The notes: generated from the letters alone by a model not told the origin. Shown: positions 15,512 to 24,075, counted from the first letter of the stretch. The stretch: DNA of 64,000 nucleotides from Streptomyces guryensis (GCF_021261325.1 NZ_JAJSBI010000010.1:186001-250000), one strand, 5' to 3'. Program-made: numbers and translations.

Positions 15512-15531
15512 GTTAGTCATCAATAACTAAC
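15512..15531. promoter_or_regulatory. Operator upstream of the MFS exporter
   Basis: GTTAGT-N8-ACTAAC has the same arms and spacer length as the site before the tetR gene. It lies 42 bases before the exporter start codon. Confidence 0.8.
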
Positions 15532-15573
15532 CGAACAGACCTACCGAGCGACTGATCACCCTCTGGGGGAGCG

Positions 15574-17016
15574 ATGTCACAGCAGACCGCACGTCGCGGG
15601 GGAACCGTCTGGGCCCTCGTCATCACCAGCGTCGCCGGATTCATGGCGGCCCTCGACAACCTCGTAGTCACCACCGCCCTGCCCTCCATCCGCAAGGACC
15701 TCGGCGGAGCTCTGGGCGACCTGGAATGGACCGTCAGCGCCTACACCCTCACCTTCGCCGTCCTCCTGATGTTCGGCGCGGCGCTCGGCGACAGGTTCGG
15801 CCGCCGCCGGCTCTTCCTCGCCGGTCTCACCGTCTTCACCGGCGCCTCGGCGGCAGCGGCCATGGCGACGGGCATCGACTCCCTGATCGCCGCCCGCGCG
15901 GTCCAGGGCGTGGGCGCTGCGGTCATGATGCCGCTGACGCTCACCCTTCTCACCGCCGCCGTGCCGGCCGCCAAGCGCGGAATGGCGTACGGGATCTGGG
16001 GCGCGGTCAACGGCCTCGCGGTGGCCTCCGGACCTCTCATCGGCGGAAGCCTCACCGAGCACGTCTCCTGGCACTGGATCTTCTGGCTGAACGTCCCCCT
16101 GGGTCTCGCCCTGCTGCCGCTCGCCCGCCTGCGTCTCGCCGAGTCGCACGGCACCGGCGCCCCGCTCGACGTCCCCGGCACCCTGCTCGCCAGCGGCGGC
16201 CTCTTCGGCATCGTCTACGGCCTGGTCCGCGGCCCCGCCGACGGCTGGACCGCCACCCTGGTCCTGACCGGCCTGTTCGCCGGAACCGCACTGCTCACAG
16301 CATTCGTCGGCTACAGCCTGCGAGCCAAGAACCCCATGCTGCCGATGCGGTTGTTCCGCTCCCGTGCCTTCTCCGGCATCAACGCCGCGAGCCTGCTGAT
16401 GTTCCTCGGGATGTTCGGCTCGATCTTCCTGCTCAGCCAGTTCATGCAGGGCGTCCTCGGCTACTCGCCCACCGAGGCGGGCCTGAGGATGCTGCCGTGG
16501 ACCGGCATGCCGATGCTCGCCGCGCCGATCGCCGGCATCCTCTCCGACCGCATCGGCGGCCGCCCCGTGGTCGCCACCGGCCTCTTCCTCCAGGCGGTCG
16601 GCCTCGGCTGGATGGCCTCCGTGGTGGCACCCGGCGTCTCCTACACCGCCCAGCTGCCCGCCCTGATCATCAGCGGCATCGGCATGGGGCTGTACTTCGC
16701 CCCGGCCGCCAACCTGGTGATGTCCAGCGTCCGCGCCAAGGAACAGGGCATCGCCTCCGGCGCCAACAACGCGCTGCGAGAGGTCGGCGGTGCGCTGGGC
16801 ATCGCGATCATGTCGTCGATCTTCTCGGCACAGGGCGGTTACGAGTCCGCGCAGACCTTCGTCGACGGCCTGCAGCCTGCGCTGGTGACCGGGTCCGTGG
16901 TCGTGGCGCTCGCCGGGGTGGCGGCACTGATGATCCCGAGGCGGCGCGCCACGGAGGCCACCACACCGACGCCGACGGACGAACCGACTCCGACGCTGGA
17001 GCCGGTCGCAGGCTGA
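15574..17016 (+). CDS. MFS drug exporter, DHA2 (EmrB/QacA) type
   Basis: This 480-residue protein has about 14 predicted helices. The DHA2 motifs include LDNLVVTTALPSIRKDLG in helix 1, GDRFGRRRLFLAG between helices 2 and 3, and a motif-C-like GPLIGGSLTEHVSWHWIFWLNV around helix 5. It is expected to export hydrophobic toxic compounds by proton antiport. The ATG at 15574 follows GGGGGAG. It shares an operator with the TetR gene upstream, and a terminator hairpin follows at 17031. The C-terminus is Thr/Pro-rich. Confidence 0.9.
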   Translation: MSQQTARRGGTVWALVITSVAGFMAALDNLVVTTALPSIRKDLGGALGDLEWTVSAYTLTFAVLLMFGAALGDRFGRRRLFLAGLTVFTGASAAAAMATGIDSLIAARAVQGVGAAVMMPLTLTLLTAAVPAAKRGMAYGIWGAVNGLAVASGPLIGGSLTEHVSWHWIFWLNVPLGLALLPLARLRLAESHGTGAPLDVPGTLLASGGLFGIVYGLVRGPADGWTATLVLTGLFAGTALLTAFVGYSLRAKNPMLPMRLFRSRAFSGINAASLLMFLGMFGSIFLLSQFMQGVLGYSPTEAGLRMLPWTGMPMLAAPIAGILSDRIGGRPVVATGLFLQAVGLGWMASVVAPGVSYTAQLPALIISGIGMGLYFAPAANLVMSSVRAKEQGIASGANNALREVGGALGIAIMSSIFSAQGGYESAQTFVDGLQPALVTGSVVVALAGVAALMIPRRRATEATTPTPTDEPTPTLEPVAG

Positions 17017-17030
17017 CCCGAGCCACGCCT

Positions 17031-17054
17031 GGCCCCGTCCGAAAGGGCGGGGCC
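17031..17054 (+). terminator. Terminator of the MFS exporter gene
   Basis: A 10-base-pair stem with one G-T pair (17031-17040 with 17045-17054) is closed by a GAAA tetraloop, 14 bases after the stop codon. Confidence 0.7.
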
Positions 17055-17372
17055 GCCGCGTATGTCCGGCGGCCGGAACCGGGACGGGGCGGGTTTCGCC
17101 CACCCGTGCCGGCGGGGTGCCGCCTGCGCCCACCCGCGCCGCCCCCAGCGGCACGACTGCCCGCAGGCCAGGGGGATGAGAGGCGCGCACCCGCAGTCGC
17201 GGCCCCGCCCACCGCCCGCACCACAGGCGCTACGCGTACCCCCACCGGACCTGCCCAGGCGCCGCGGGCATCCGCACCGCAGGCGCCACCCACACCCCAC
17301 CGATGCCGCACGAGCGCCCCCGGGCACACCGGCACCGCACCAGCGCCGCAGGCGTCTCGTACCCTTGAGCCC
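17055..17372. other. 318-base stretch upstream of murB without a gene
   Basis: This is extremely C-rich on the plus strand, with several CAGGCGC/CAGGCGT words (about 17226-17351). Frames are open on both strands, but none has family motifs. The murB promoter should lie here; a weak -10-like TACCCT at 17361-17366 is the only candidate I see, very close to the GTG. Confidence 0.35.
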
Positions 17373-18428
17373 GTGCAGGAACGACACGACGCCCCCCTCG
17401 CCCCGCTGACCACCTTCCGGCTGGGCGGCCCCGCCGCCCGCCTGATCACCGCCACCACCGACGCCGAGGTGATCGCAGCCGTCCGGGAGGCCGACGCCAC
17501 CGGCACCCCGCTCCTGCTGATCGGCGGCGGTTCGAACCTGGTCATCGGCGACAAGGGCTTCGCCGGCACCGCACTCGTCATCGCGACCAAGGGCTTCGAC
17601 CTCGACGGCACGCGCCTGGAGCTCGCCGCCGGCGAGGTGTGGACCGACGCCGTCGCCCGCACCGTCGAGGCCGGACTCGCCGGCATCGAGTGCCTGGCCG
17701 GCATCCCGGGCTCGGCCGGCGCGACCCCCATCCAGAACGTGGGCGCGTACGGCCAGGAGGTCTCCTCGACCATCACCGAGGTGATCGCCTACGACCGCCA
17801 TACCCGCGAAACCGTCACCGTCCCGAACGCCGACTGCGCCTTCTCGTACCGCCACAGCCGCTTCAAGGCCGACCCCGAGCGCTACGTCGTCCTGCGCGTC
17901 CGCTTCGAACTGGAGGACGCCGACGGCCTCTCCGGCCCCGTCAAGTACGCCGAGACGGCCCGCGCCCTCGGCGTGGAGCCCGGCGACCGCGTCCCCCTCG
18001 CAGCCGCCCGCGAGACCGTCCTCAAGCTGCGCTCCGGCAAGGGCATGGTCCTGGACCCCGAGGACCACGACACCTGGTCGGCCGGTTCCTTCTTCACCAA
18101 CCCCATCCTCACCGACGCCCAGTTCGCCGCGTTCCACGCGCGCGTGCAGGAACGGCTCGGCGACGGCGTGGAGCCGCCCGCGTACCAGGCGGGCGAGGGA
18201 CACACCAAGACCTCCGCGGCCTGGCTGATCGACAAGGCGGGCTTCACCAAGGGCTACGGCACCGGCCCCGTCCGCATCTCCACCAAGCACACCCTCGCCC
18301 TCACCAACCGCGGCGAGGCCACCACGGAGGACCTGCTCGCACTCGCCCGCGAGGTCGTCGCCGGCGTCCGCGAGGCCTTCGGCATCACACTCGTCAACGA
18401 GCCGGTGACGGTCGGCGTCAGCCTGTAG
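17373..18428 (+). CDS. murB: UDP-N-acetylmuramate dehydrogenase
   Basis: This 351-residue flavoenzyme reduces enolpyruvyl-UDP-GlcNAc to UDP-MurNAc with NADPH in peptidoglycan precursor synthesis. Residues about 15-190 are the FAD-binding PCMH-type domain, with LIGGGSNLVIGDKGF and GIPGSAGATPIQNVGAYGQE. The C-terminal MurB domain has SAGSFFTNPI, with the proton-donating Ser, and QAGEGHTKTSAAWLIDKAGF. The GTG at 17373 starts the family-typical N-terminus (HDAPLAPLTTFRLGGPA). The same frame stays open far upstream only because of GC bias. Confidence 0.95.
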   Translation: MQERHDAPLAPLTTFRLGGPAARLITATTDAEVIAAVREADATGTPLLLIGGGSNLVIGDKGFAGTALVIATKGFDLDGTRLELAAGEVWTDAVARTVEAGLAGIECLAGIPGSAGATPIQNVGAYGQEVSSTITEVIAYDRHTRETVTVPNADCAFSYRHSRFKADPERYVVLRVRFELEDADGLSGPVKYAETARALGVEPGDRVPLAAARETVLKLRSGKGMVLDPEDHDTWSAGSFFTNPILTDAQFAAFHARVQERLGDGVEPPAYQAGEGHTKTSAAWLIDKAGFTKGYGTGPVRISTKHTLALTNRGEATTEDLLALAREVVAGVREAFGITLVNEPVTVGVSL

Positions 18429-18447
18429 GGGCCCGCACGGGAACGCC

Positions 18448-19080
18448 TCAGTACGCCACACCCACCCCCTGCTTCACCGTCCCCGGATCGCCGGCCATCG
18501 CCAGCATCGCGTGCGCCACATCCGCGCGCCCGATGAAGCGGCCCTTCGCCGGGAAGCCGCCGACCACCGTCCGGTACGCGCCCGTGACCGGCTTGTTCTG
18601 CAGCCGCGGCGGCCGTACGACTGTCCAGTCCGTGGTGCTGCCTGCCAACTCGGCCTCCATGGCGCTCAGATCGGCGTAGACGTCCTTGAGCAGCGCGGAG
18701 ACGATGCCGCGCGCCGTGCGGTCGAGCGGCCCGTCCCCCTCGGGCGGCGGACCGACCGGACCCGCGCTCACCACGAGCAGCCGCCGCACCTGCTCCGCCT
18801 CCATGGCGCCCAGCACCGTGCGCGTGAGCCGGGTCGCGACCCCCGCCTCCTTGCGGCTGCGCGCACCGAGCCCCGACAGGACCACGTCCCGGCCGGCCAC
18901 GGCGGGGCGCACCGCCTCCAGGTCGACCAGGTCGTCCCGGAACACCTCCAGGCGCGCGCCCGTCACGGACAGCCGCGCGGGATCCCGTACGACCGCAGTG
19001 ACCTCGTGACCCGAGTCCAGGGCCTGGCGGACGACTTCCCGGCCTATGCCGCCGGTGGCGCCGAAAACGGTGAGTCTCAT
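18448..19080 (-). CDS. NAD(P)-dependent oxidoreductase, atypical SDR type
   Basis: This 210-residue protein has an N-terminal Rossmann motif, MRLTVFGATGGIGREVV, and the layout of NAD(P)H-binding (NmrA/BVR-B-like) proteins, including DWTVVRPPRL near residue 165. It is divergently transcribed from the TetR gene at 19184. The intervening 103 bases contain two copies of one palindrome, so it is the likely target of that repressor. The substrate is unknown. The ATG at 19080 begins the Rossmann strand; an in-frame ATG 13 codons upstream lies closer to the operator and is less likely. Confidence 0.87.
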   Translation of the reverse strand: MRLTVFGATGGIGREVVRQALDSGHEVTAVVRDPARLSVTGARLEVFRDDLVDLEAVRPAVAGRDVVLSGLGARSRKEAGVATRLTRTVLGAMEAEQVRRLLVVSAGPVGPPPEGDGPLDRTARGIVSALLKDVYADLSAMEAELAGSTTDWTVVRPPRLQNKPVTGAYRTVVGGFPAKGRFIGRADVAHAMLAMAGDPGTVKQGVGVAY

Positions 19081-19105
19081 GGGTGCTCCCATGTTCGTAG
19101 GCAGT

Positions 19106-19125
19106 GGGTGAGTATTCACTCACCC
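19106..19125. promoter_or_regulatory. TetR operator 1
   Basis: GGGTGAGT-ATTC-ACTCACCC is a perfect 8-base inverted repeat between the divergent oxidoreductase and tetR genes. It lies nearer the oxidoreductase. Confidence 0.82.
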
Positions 19126-19139
19126 TTTCTCCCACTAGA

Positions 19140-19155
19140 GTGAGTAAGCACTCAC
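19140..19155. promoter_or_regulatory. TetR operator 2
   Basis: GTGAGT-AAGC-ACTCAC has the same core and spacer as operator 1. The centres are 32 bases apart, about three helical turns, and this copy is 28 bases before the tetR start. Confidence 0.82.
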
Positions 19156-19183
19156 CCATCCGTCAAGCCCGATTGGACGACAC

Positions 19184-19780
19184 ATGGAAACGAAGCCGGC
19201 CCGTGTCCGCATCCTCGATGCCGCTCACGAGCTGATGCTCACCGTCGGGCTGGCCCGCGCCACCACCAAGGAGATCGCCAAGGCGGCCGGCTGCTCCGAG
19301 GCCGCGCTCTACAAGTACTTCGCGAGCAAGGAAGAGCTGTTCATCCGCGTCCTCACGGAGCGGCTGCCCCAGTTGACGCCGCTGCTGCGCGACCTGGCCG
19401 CCGAGCCCGGACAGAGCACGCTGGAGGAGAACCTGACCGAGATCGCCCGCCAGGCCGCCCTCTTCTACGAGCAGAGCTTCCCGATCGCCGCGTCCCTGTA
19501 CGCCGAGACCCAGCTCAAGCGTCGGCACGACGACGTGATGCGGCAGATGGGAAGGGGCCCGCACATGCCGATCCAGGGTGTGGACACGTACCTGCGGGCC
19601 GAACAGGAACTGGGCCGGGTCAGCCTCGACGCGGACACCTTCGCAGCCGCGTCGCTGCTGCTGGGCGCCTGTGCCCAGCGGGCATTCGCCTACGACGCGA
19701 CGCGAGAGGCGGTGCGGCCGCCGGTGGACGAATTCGCCAAGCGGCTGGCGCGGACCCTGCTGGCCGGCATCGCCGACTGA
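19184..19780 (+). CDS. TetR family transcriptional regulator
   Basis: This is a 198-residue repressor with a helix-turn-helix at about residues 22-60 (TTKEIAKAAGCSEAALYKYFASKEELF) and a C-terminal ligand-sensing domain. It diverges from an NAD(P)-dependent oxidoreductase gene, with two GTGAGT-N4-ACTCAC operators between them. Autoregulation and control of the oxidoreductase are therefore likely. The ATG at 19184 is chosen because the helix-turn-helix spacing is typical from there, although no strong Shine-Dalgarno sequence is visible. The ligand is unknown. Confidence 0.9.
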   Translation: METKPARVRILDAAHELMLTVGLARATTKEIAKAAGCSEAALYKYFASKEELFIRVLTERLPQLTPLLRDLAAEPGQSTLEENLTEIARQAALFYEQSFPIAASLYAETQLKRRHDDVMRQMGRGPHMPIQGVDTYLRAEQELGRVSLDADTFAAASLLLGACAQRAFAYDATREAVRPPVDEFAKRLARTLLAGIAD

Positions 19781-19829
19781 CCCCGCCCCCTGCGGAAGTG
19801 CGTGCCAGGGCCGGTCCGCCGGACAGACC

Positions 19830-20858
19830 CTAGGCCAGCCAGTCGTCCACCCCCGCCAAGAGCTTCGCCTTCACATCCTCCGGCGCCGCCGACGCCCGCA
19901 CCGACTGCCGGGCCAGCTCCGCCAACTCCTCGTCCGTGAATCCGTGGTGGTGGCGGGCGATGTCGTACTGCGCGGCCAGCCGGGAACCGAACAGAAGCGG
20001 GTCGTCGGCGCCCAGGGCCATCGCGACACCGGCGTCGTACAGCCTCCGCAGCGGAACGTCCTCGGGCTTCTCGTACACACCCAGGGCCACGTTCGAGGCG
20101 GGGCAGACCTCGCACGTCACACCCCGCTCCGCGAGCCGCTTCAGCAGCCGCGGATCCTCCGCGGCCCGCACCCCGTGCCCGATCCGGTTCGCGTCCAGGT
20201 CGTCGAGACAGTCCCGTACCGACGAAGGCCCTGTCAGCTCGCCGCCGTGCGGCGCCGACAGCAGCCCGCCCTCCCGGGCGATGGCGAAAGCCCGGTCGAA
20301 GTCCCTTGCCATACCCCGGCGTTCGTCGTTGGACAGCCCGAAGCCGACCACACCCCGGTCGGCGTACCGCACGGCCAGCCGGGCCAGCGTGCGCGCGTCC
20401 AGGGGGTGCTTCATACGGTTCGCGGCCACCAGCACCCGCATGCCCAGGCCGGTCTCCCGCATCGTCGTGTCCACCGCGTCGAGGATGATCTCCAGCGCCG
20501 GGATCAGACCGCCCAGACGGGGCGCGTAGGAGGTCGGGTCGACCTGGATCTCCAGCCACCCCGAGCCGTCCTTCAGATCCTCCTCGGCGGCCTCCCGCAC
20601 CAGACGCCGGATGTCCTCGGGCTCCCTGAGGCACGAGCGCGCCGCGTCGTAGAGCCGCTGGAAGCGGAACCAGCCCCGCTCGTCCGTGGCCCGCAGCTTC
20701 GGCGGCTCGCCGCTGGTCAGCGCCTCGGTCAGCGCTTCGGGCAGTCGTACCCCGTACTTGTCGGCCAGCTCCAGCACGGTGGCGGGCCGCATCGACCCGG
20801 TGAAGTGCAGATGGAGATGGGCCTTCGGCAGCTCAGAGACATCACGTACACGCTCCAT
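19830..20858 (-). CDS. Adenosine deaminase
   Basis: This 342-residue metal-dependent hydrolase of the adenosine deaminase family converts (deoxy)adenosine to inosine in purine salvage. Visible motifs are KAHLHLHFTG (zinc ligands), PHGGE (catalytic Glu), NRIGHG, CPASNVAL and GADDPLLF (Asp-Asp). All expected catalytic positions are present. Streptomyces carry several such paralogs, so specificity for adenosine itself is not certain. The start at 20858 is preferred because the family begins a few residues before KAHLH. The aspartate aminotransferase gene lies upstream on the same strand, separated by a strong terminator. Confidence 0.9.
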   Translation of the reverse strand: MERVRDVSELPKAHLHLHFTGSMRPATVLELADKYGVRLPEALTEALTSGEPPKLRATDERGWFRFQRLYDAARSCLREPEDIRRLVREAAEEDLKDGSGWLEIQVDPTSYAPRLGGLIPALEIILDAVDTTMRETGLGMRVLVAANRMKHPLDARTLARLAVRYADRGVVGFGLSNDERRGMARDFDRAFAIAREGGLLSAPHGGELTGPSSVRDCLDDLDANRIGHGVRAAEDPRLLKRLAERGVTCEVCPASNVALGVYEKPEDVPLRRLYDAGVAMALGADDPLLFGSRLAAQYDIARHHHGFTDEELAELARQSVRASAAPEDVKAKLLAGVDDWLA

Positions 20859-20931
20859 TCCAGGATCCTGCCGCACGTCACCGCCGTCCCGGTAGCGGAT
20901 TCCCCGTACGTGGTCTTGCTCGCACAAAGAA

Positions 20932-20969
20932 ACAGGGGGCTGCTCCGAAAAACCGGAGCAGCCCCCTGT
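20932..20969 (-). terminator. Terminator of aspC
   Basis: A perfect 16-base-pair stem (20932-20947 with 20954-20969) has a 6-base loop. On the minus strand it is followed by TTTCTTTG. It separates aspC from the adenosine deaminase gene. Confidence 0.9.
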
Positions 20970-20981
20970 ACAGGGCGGACG

Positions 20982-22208
20982 TCAGTCCTGCGCCTCCGCC
21001 AGCAGCTTCTGGATCCGGCTGACGCCCTCGACGAGATCCTCGTCACCCAGGGCGTACGACAGCCGCAGATAGCCCGGCGTACCGAAGGCCTCGCCCGGGA
21101 CGACCGCGACCTCGGCCTCCTCCAGGATCAGCGCGGCCAGCTCGACCGTGTCCTGCGGGCGCTTGCCGCGGATCTCCTTGCCGAGCAGGCCCTTGACCGA
21201 CGGGTAGGCGTAGAAGGCGCCCTCGGGCTCGGGGCAGACCACGCCGTCGATCTCGTTGAGCATCCGCACGATGGTCTTGCGCCGCCGGTCGAAGGCCTCG
21301 CGCATCTCGGCGACGGCGTCCAGGCCGCCGGAGACGGCGGCCAGCGCCGCGACCTGAGCGACGTTCGACACGTTCGACGTGGCGTGCGACTGCAGGTTGG
21401 TCGCGGCCTTGACCACGTCCTTCGGGCCGATGACCCAGCCCACCCGCCAGCCGGTCATGGCGTACGTCTTCGCGACACCGTTGACCACGACGCACTTGTC
21501 GCGCAGCTCGGGCAGCAGCGCGGGCAGGGACACGGAGACCGCGTCGCCGTACACCAGGTGCTCGTAGATCTCGTCGGTCAGGACCCACAGGCCGTGCTCG
21601 ACGGCCCAGCGGCCGATCGCCTCGGTGTCGGCCTCGGAGTAGACCGCGCCGGTCGGGTTGGACGGTGACACGAAGAGGACGACCTTGGTCTTCTCCGTGC
21701 GGGCGGCCTCCAGCTGCTCGACCGAGACGCGGTAACCGGTGGTCTCGTCCGCGACGACCTCCACCGGGACACCGCCGGCCAGGCGGATCGACTCCGGGTA
21801 CGTCGTCCAGTACGGCGCGGGCACGATGACCTCGTCGCCCGGGTCGAGGATCGCGGCGAAGGCCTCGTAGATGGCCTGCTTTCCGCCGTTGGTGACCAGG
21901 ATCTGCGAGACGTCCGGCTCCCAGCCGGAGTCGCGCAGCGTCTTCGCGGCGATCGCGGCCTTCAGCTCTGGCAGACCGCCGGCCGGCGTGTACCGGTGGT
22001 ACTTCGGGTTCTTGCAGGCCTCGATGGCGGCCTCGACGATGTAGTCCGGGGTCGGGAAGTCCGGCTCACCGGCGCCGAAGCCGATCACCGGACGCCCGGC
22101 GGCCTTGAGGGCCTTGGCCTTGGCGTCCACGGCGAGGGTGGCGGACTCGGAGATCGCGCCGACTCGGGCGGAGACCCGGCGCTCGGTGGGAGGGGTTGCA
22201 GCGCTCAT
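20982..22208 (-). CDS. aspC: Aspartate aminotransferase (class I)
   Basis: This 408-residue PLP enzyme interconverts aspartate and 2-oxoglutarate with oxaloacetate and glutamate. The class I fold is clear: GAGEPDFPTPDYI near residue 45, SPSNPTGAVYS near residue 180, and the PLP-lysine motif GVAKTYAMTGWRVGW near residue 242. The C-terminal PGYLRLSYA provides the substrate Arg. The length equals the usual Streptomyces AspC from the ATG at 22208; an ATG at 22217 would add three residues. The gene is monocistronic with its own terminator, just upstream of the adenosine deaminase gene on the same strand. Confidence 0.93.
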   Translation of the reverse strand: MSAATPPTERRVSARVGAISESATLAVDAKAKALKAAGRPVIGFGAGEPDFPTPDYIVEAAIEACKNPKYHRYTPAGGLPELKAAIAAKTLRDSGWEPDVSQILVTNGGKQAIYEAFAAILDPGDEVIVPAPYWTTYPESIRLAGGVPVEVVADETTGYRVSVEQLEAARTEKTKVVLFVSPSNPTGAVYSEADTEAIGRWAVEHGLWVLTDEIYEHLVYGDAVSVSLPALLPELRDKCVVVNGVAKTYAMTGWRVGWVIGPKDVVKAATNLQSHATSNVSNVAQVAALAAVSGGLDAVAEMREAFDRRRKTIVRMLNEIDGVVCPEPEGAFYAYPSVKGLLGKEIRGKRPQDTVELAALILEEAEVAVVPGEAFGTPGYLRLSYALGDEDLVEGVSRIQKLLAEAQD

Positions 22209-22472
22209 GGGCCCCATCGTTTCAGACTGGAAACGACCCCGGCACGCGGGTTTCACAGACTGAACATGTGTGGGTCGACCACTGAACACCTGTCCGGAAT
22301 CAGCCGGTGGCCTGGGTGATCTTCCATCGGTTTTCCGGCGATCTTCCGCCGTCAAGGTCCCTACGGGCGCTTTCTGTTCGACGATGGGCTCCGGAGCACG
22401 TACACTCTCACCTCGTTGGCCATCAGCAGCCGCGCCGCAGGCGGTGCACACCGAGCACCCGGTCGGATGCGG

Positions 22473-22478
22473 TACGTT
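22473..22478 (+). promoter_or_regulatory. Possible -10 element for tRNA-Trp/secE
   Basis: TACGTT lies 13 bases before tRNA-Trp. No clear -35 hexamer accompanies it. A second candidate, TTCGAC-N18-TACACT at 22377-22406, lies farther upstream. Confidence 0.35.
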
Positions 22479-22491
22479 GGGGGACACACAA

Positions 22492-22564
22492 AGGGTCGTA
22501 GCTCAATTGGTAGAGCACCGGTCTCCAAAACCGGCGGTTGGGGGTTCAAGTCCCTCCGGCCCTG
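22492..22564 (+). tRNA. tRNA-Trp (CCA)
   Basis: This 73-base tRNA has acceptor stem AGGGTCG/CGGCCCT, anticodon loop CTCCAAA (anticodon CCA) between CCGGT and ACCGG, T-loop TTCAAGT and discriminator G. It precedes secE, as in many actinobacteria. Confidence 0.96.
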
Positions 22565-22672
22565 CTACACACACCTTCGCCAGGATGTGTGCGCATGTAC
22601 GTACAGCAATGCAACGCCGTGCGGCTCAGACCGGGCGCGGCACGGCCACGACCCGGGAACAGGTGAGGACGA

Positions 22673-22957
22673 ATGGCGGACGCCGTGGGCTCCATCGACA
22701 CGCCTGATGCCCAGGACGAGGCGCAGGAGACGAAGAAGGCCCGCAAGGGCGGCAAGCGGGCCAAGAAGGGCCCGTTCAAGAGGCTTGCCCTCTTCTACCG
22801 CCAGGTCGTCGCAGAGCTTCGCAAGGTCGTCTGGCCTACGCGTAACCAGCTGACGTCGTACACCACCGTGGTGATCTTCTTCGTCGCCGTCATGATCGCC
22901 CTGGTGACCGTGATTGACTATGGGCTCAACCACGCGGCCAAGTACGTCTTCGGCTGA
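22673..22957 (+). CDS. secE: Preprotein translocase subunit SecE
   Basis: This 94-residue single-span SecE is the clamp subunit of the SecYEG channel in the plasma membrane. A Lys/Ala-rich cytoplasmic N-terminus (residues 1-36) precedes the conserved amphipathic helix FYRQVVAELRKVVWPTRNQL and one transmembrane helix (about 65-85). The ATG at 22673 follows a GGTGAGGA-like ribosome binding site. The gene sits between tRNA-Trp and nusG, the standard order. An intercistronic hairpin at 22970-22992 follows. Confidence 0.95.
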   Translation: MADAVGSIDTPDAQDEAQETKKARKGGKRAKKGPFKRLALFYRQVVAELRKVVWPTRNQLTSYTTVVIFFVAVMIALVTVIDYGLNHAAKYVFG

Positions 22958-22969
22958 GCCGAGAGCGAA

Positions 22970-22992
22970 GGGCGCCGAGGTACCCGGCGCCC
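22970..22992 (+). terminator. secE-nusG intercistronic hairpin
   Basis: An 8-base-pair GC stem (22970-22977 with 22985-22992) has a 7-base loop and is followed by CTTTCGC. It may cause partial termination between secE and nusG. Confidence 0.55.
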
Positions 22993-23037
22993 CTTTCGCA
23001 TGTTCCACCCCTATGTATCCAGGAAGAAGCAGCCACC

Positions 23038-23907
23038 GTGTCTGACACGAACCTGAACGACGACGCCATCGAGCCGGACGAGTCCGTGGACGACGAACTC
23101 GACATCGTCGAGGGCGCGGACGAGCAGGACGAGTTCGAGGCTGCCGAGGCCGAGGCGGGGGAGCCTGCCGAGGAGGCCGCCCTGCAGGTCGTGGACGAGG
23201 ACGAGACCGCCGCCGACGAGGCCGACGACGACGAGACCGCCGCGGACGAGACCGCCGAGGAAGAGATCGCGGAGGAGGAGTCCGAGCCGGTCGACCCGGT
23301 CGAGGCCCTCCGCGACGAGCTGCGCTCCCTGCCCGGCGAGTGGTACGTCATCCACACCTACGCCGGTTATGAGAACCGCGTGAAGACCAACCTGGAGCAG
23401 CGCGCCGTCTCGCTGAACGTCGAGGACTTCATCTTCCAGGCCGAGGTGCCGCAGGAAGAGGTCGCGCAGATCAAGAACGGTGAGCGCAAGACCATCAAGC
23501 AGAACAAGCTCCCGGGCTACGTCCTCGTCCGCATGGACCTGACGAACGAGTCCTGGGGTGTGGTCCGCAACACTCCCGGCGTCACCGGCTTCGTGGGCAA
23601 CGCCTACGACCCGTACCCGCTGACCCTGGACGAGATCGTCAAGATGCTCGCTCCGGAGGCCGAGGAGAAGGCCGCCCGCGAGGCCGCCGAGGCCGAGGGC
23701 AAGCCCGCCCCGCAGCGCAAGGTCGAGGTCCAGGTGCTGGACTTCGAGGTCGGCGACTCGGTCACCGTCACCGACGGCCCGTTCGCCACGCTCCAGGCGA
23801 CCATCAACGAGATCAACCCCGACTCGAAGAAGGTCAAGGGCCTGGTGGAGATCTTCGGCCGCGAGACGCCGGTCGAGCTCTCCTTCGACCAGATCCAGAA
23901 GAACTAG
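23038..23907 (+). CDS. nusG: Transcription antitermination/pausing factor NusG
   Basis: This is a 289-residue NusG. The first 95 or so residues are a strongly acidic, Ala/Glu/Asp-rich extension typical of Streptomyces. The NGN domain (WYVIHTYAGYENRVKTNLEQR onward, about 102-200) binds RNA polymerase. A C-terminal KOW domain (VGDSVTVTDGPFATLQATI) contacts Rho or S10. The GTG at 23038 follows an AGGAAG ribosome binding site. rplK and rplA follow, but the nusG-rplK space contains a terminator-like hairpin at 23933. Confidence 0.95.
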   Translation: MSDTNLNDDAIEPDESVDDELDIVEGADEQDEFEAAEAEAGEPAEEAALQVVDEDETAADEADDDETAADETAEEEIAEEESEPVDPVEALRDELRSLPGEWYVIHTYAGYENRVKTNLEQRAVSLNVEDFIFQAEVPQEEVAQIKNGERKTIKQNKLPGYVLVRMDLTNESWGVVRNTPGVTGFVGNAYDPYPLTLDEIVKMLAPEAEEKAAREAAEAEGKPAPQRKVEVQVLDFEVGDSVTVTDGPFATLQATINEINPDSKKVKGLVEIFGRETPVELSFDQIQKN

Positions 23908-23932
23908 CGGCTTCTGGACCCACCACTTCCGC

Positions 23933-23976
23933 GCAGGTCAGGCGGGCTCTCGCAGCCGGTCTGACCTGCTCGGTTT
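23933..23976 (+). terminator. Terminator or attenuator between nusG and rplK
   Basis: A perfect 9-base-pair stem (23933-23941 with 23961-23969) is followed by TCGGTTTTC. It lies 25 bases after the nusG stop, so rplK-rplA is probably transcribed at least partly from its own promoter in the next 100 bases. Confidence 0.7.
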
Positions 23977-24075
23977 TCAGCCGCGCATCTATACCCGTTA
24001 TCGTTGTGCGGTATGCCTTCATCCGGGACGCGACCCGGGCGGAGGCACGCCTCAACCGAAAGGACCCGGAGAGTA

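Noticed and set aside
15726..17372. Upstream extension of the murB frame through the MFS gene
   Set aside because: The frame is open only because of GC bias; MurB begins at the GTG at 17373 and the MFS frame is the coding one before it.
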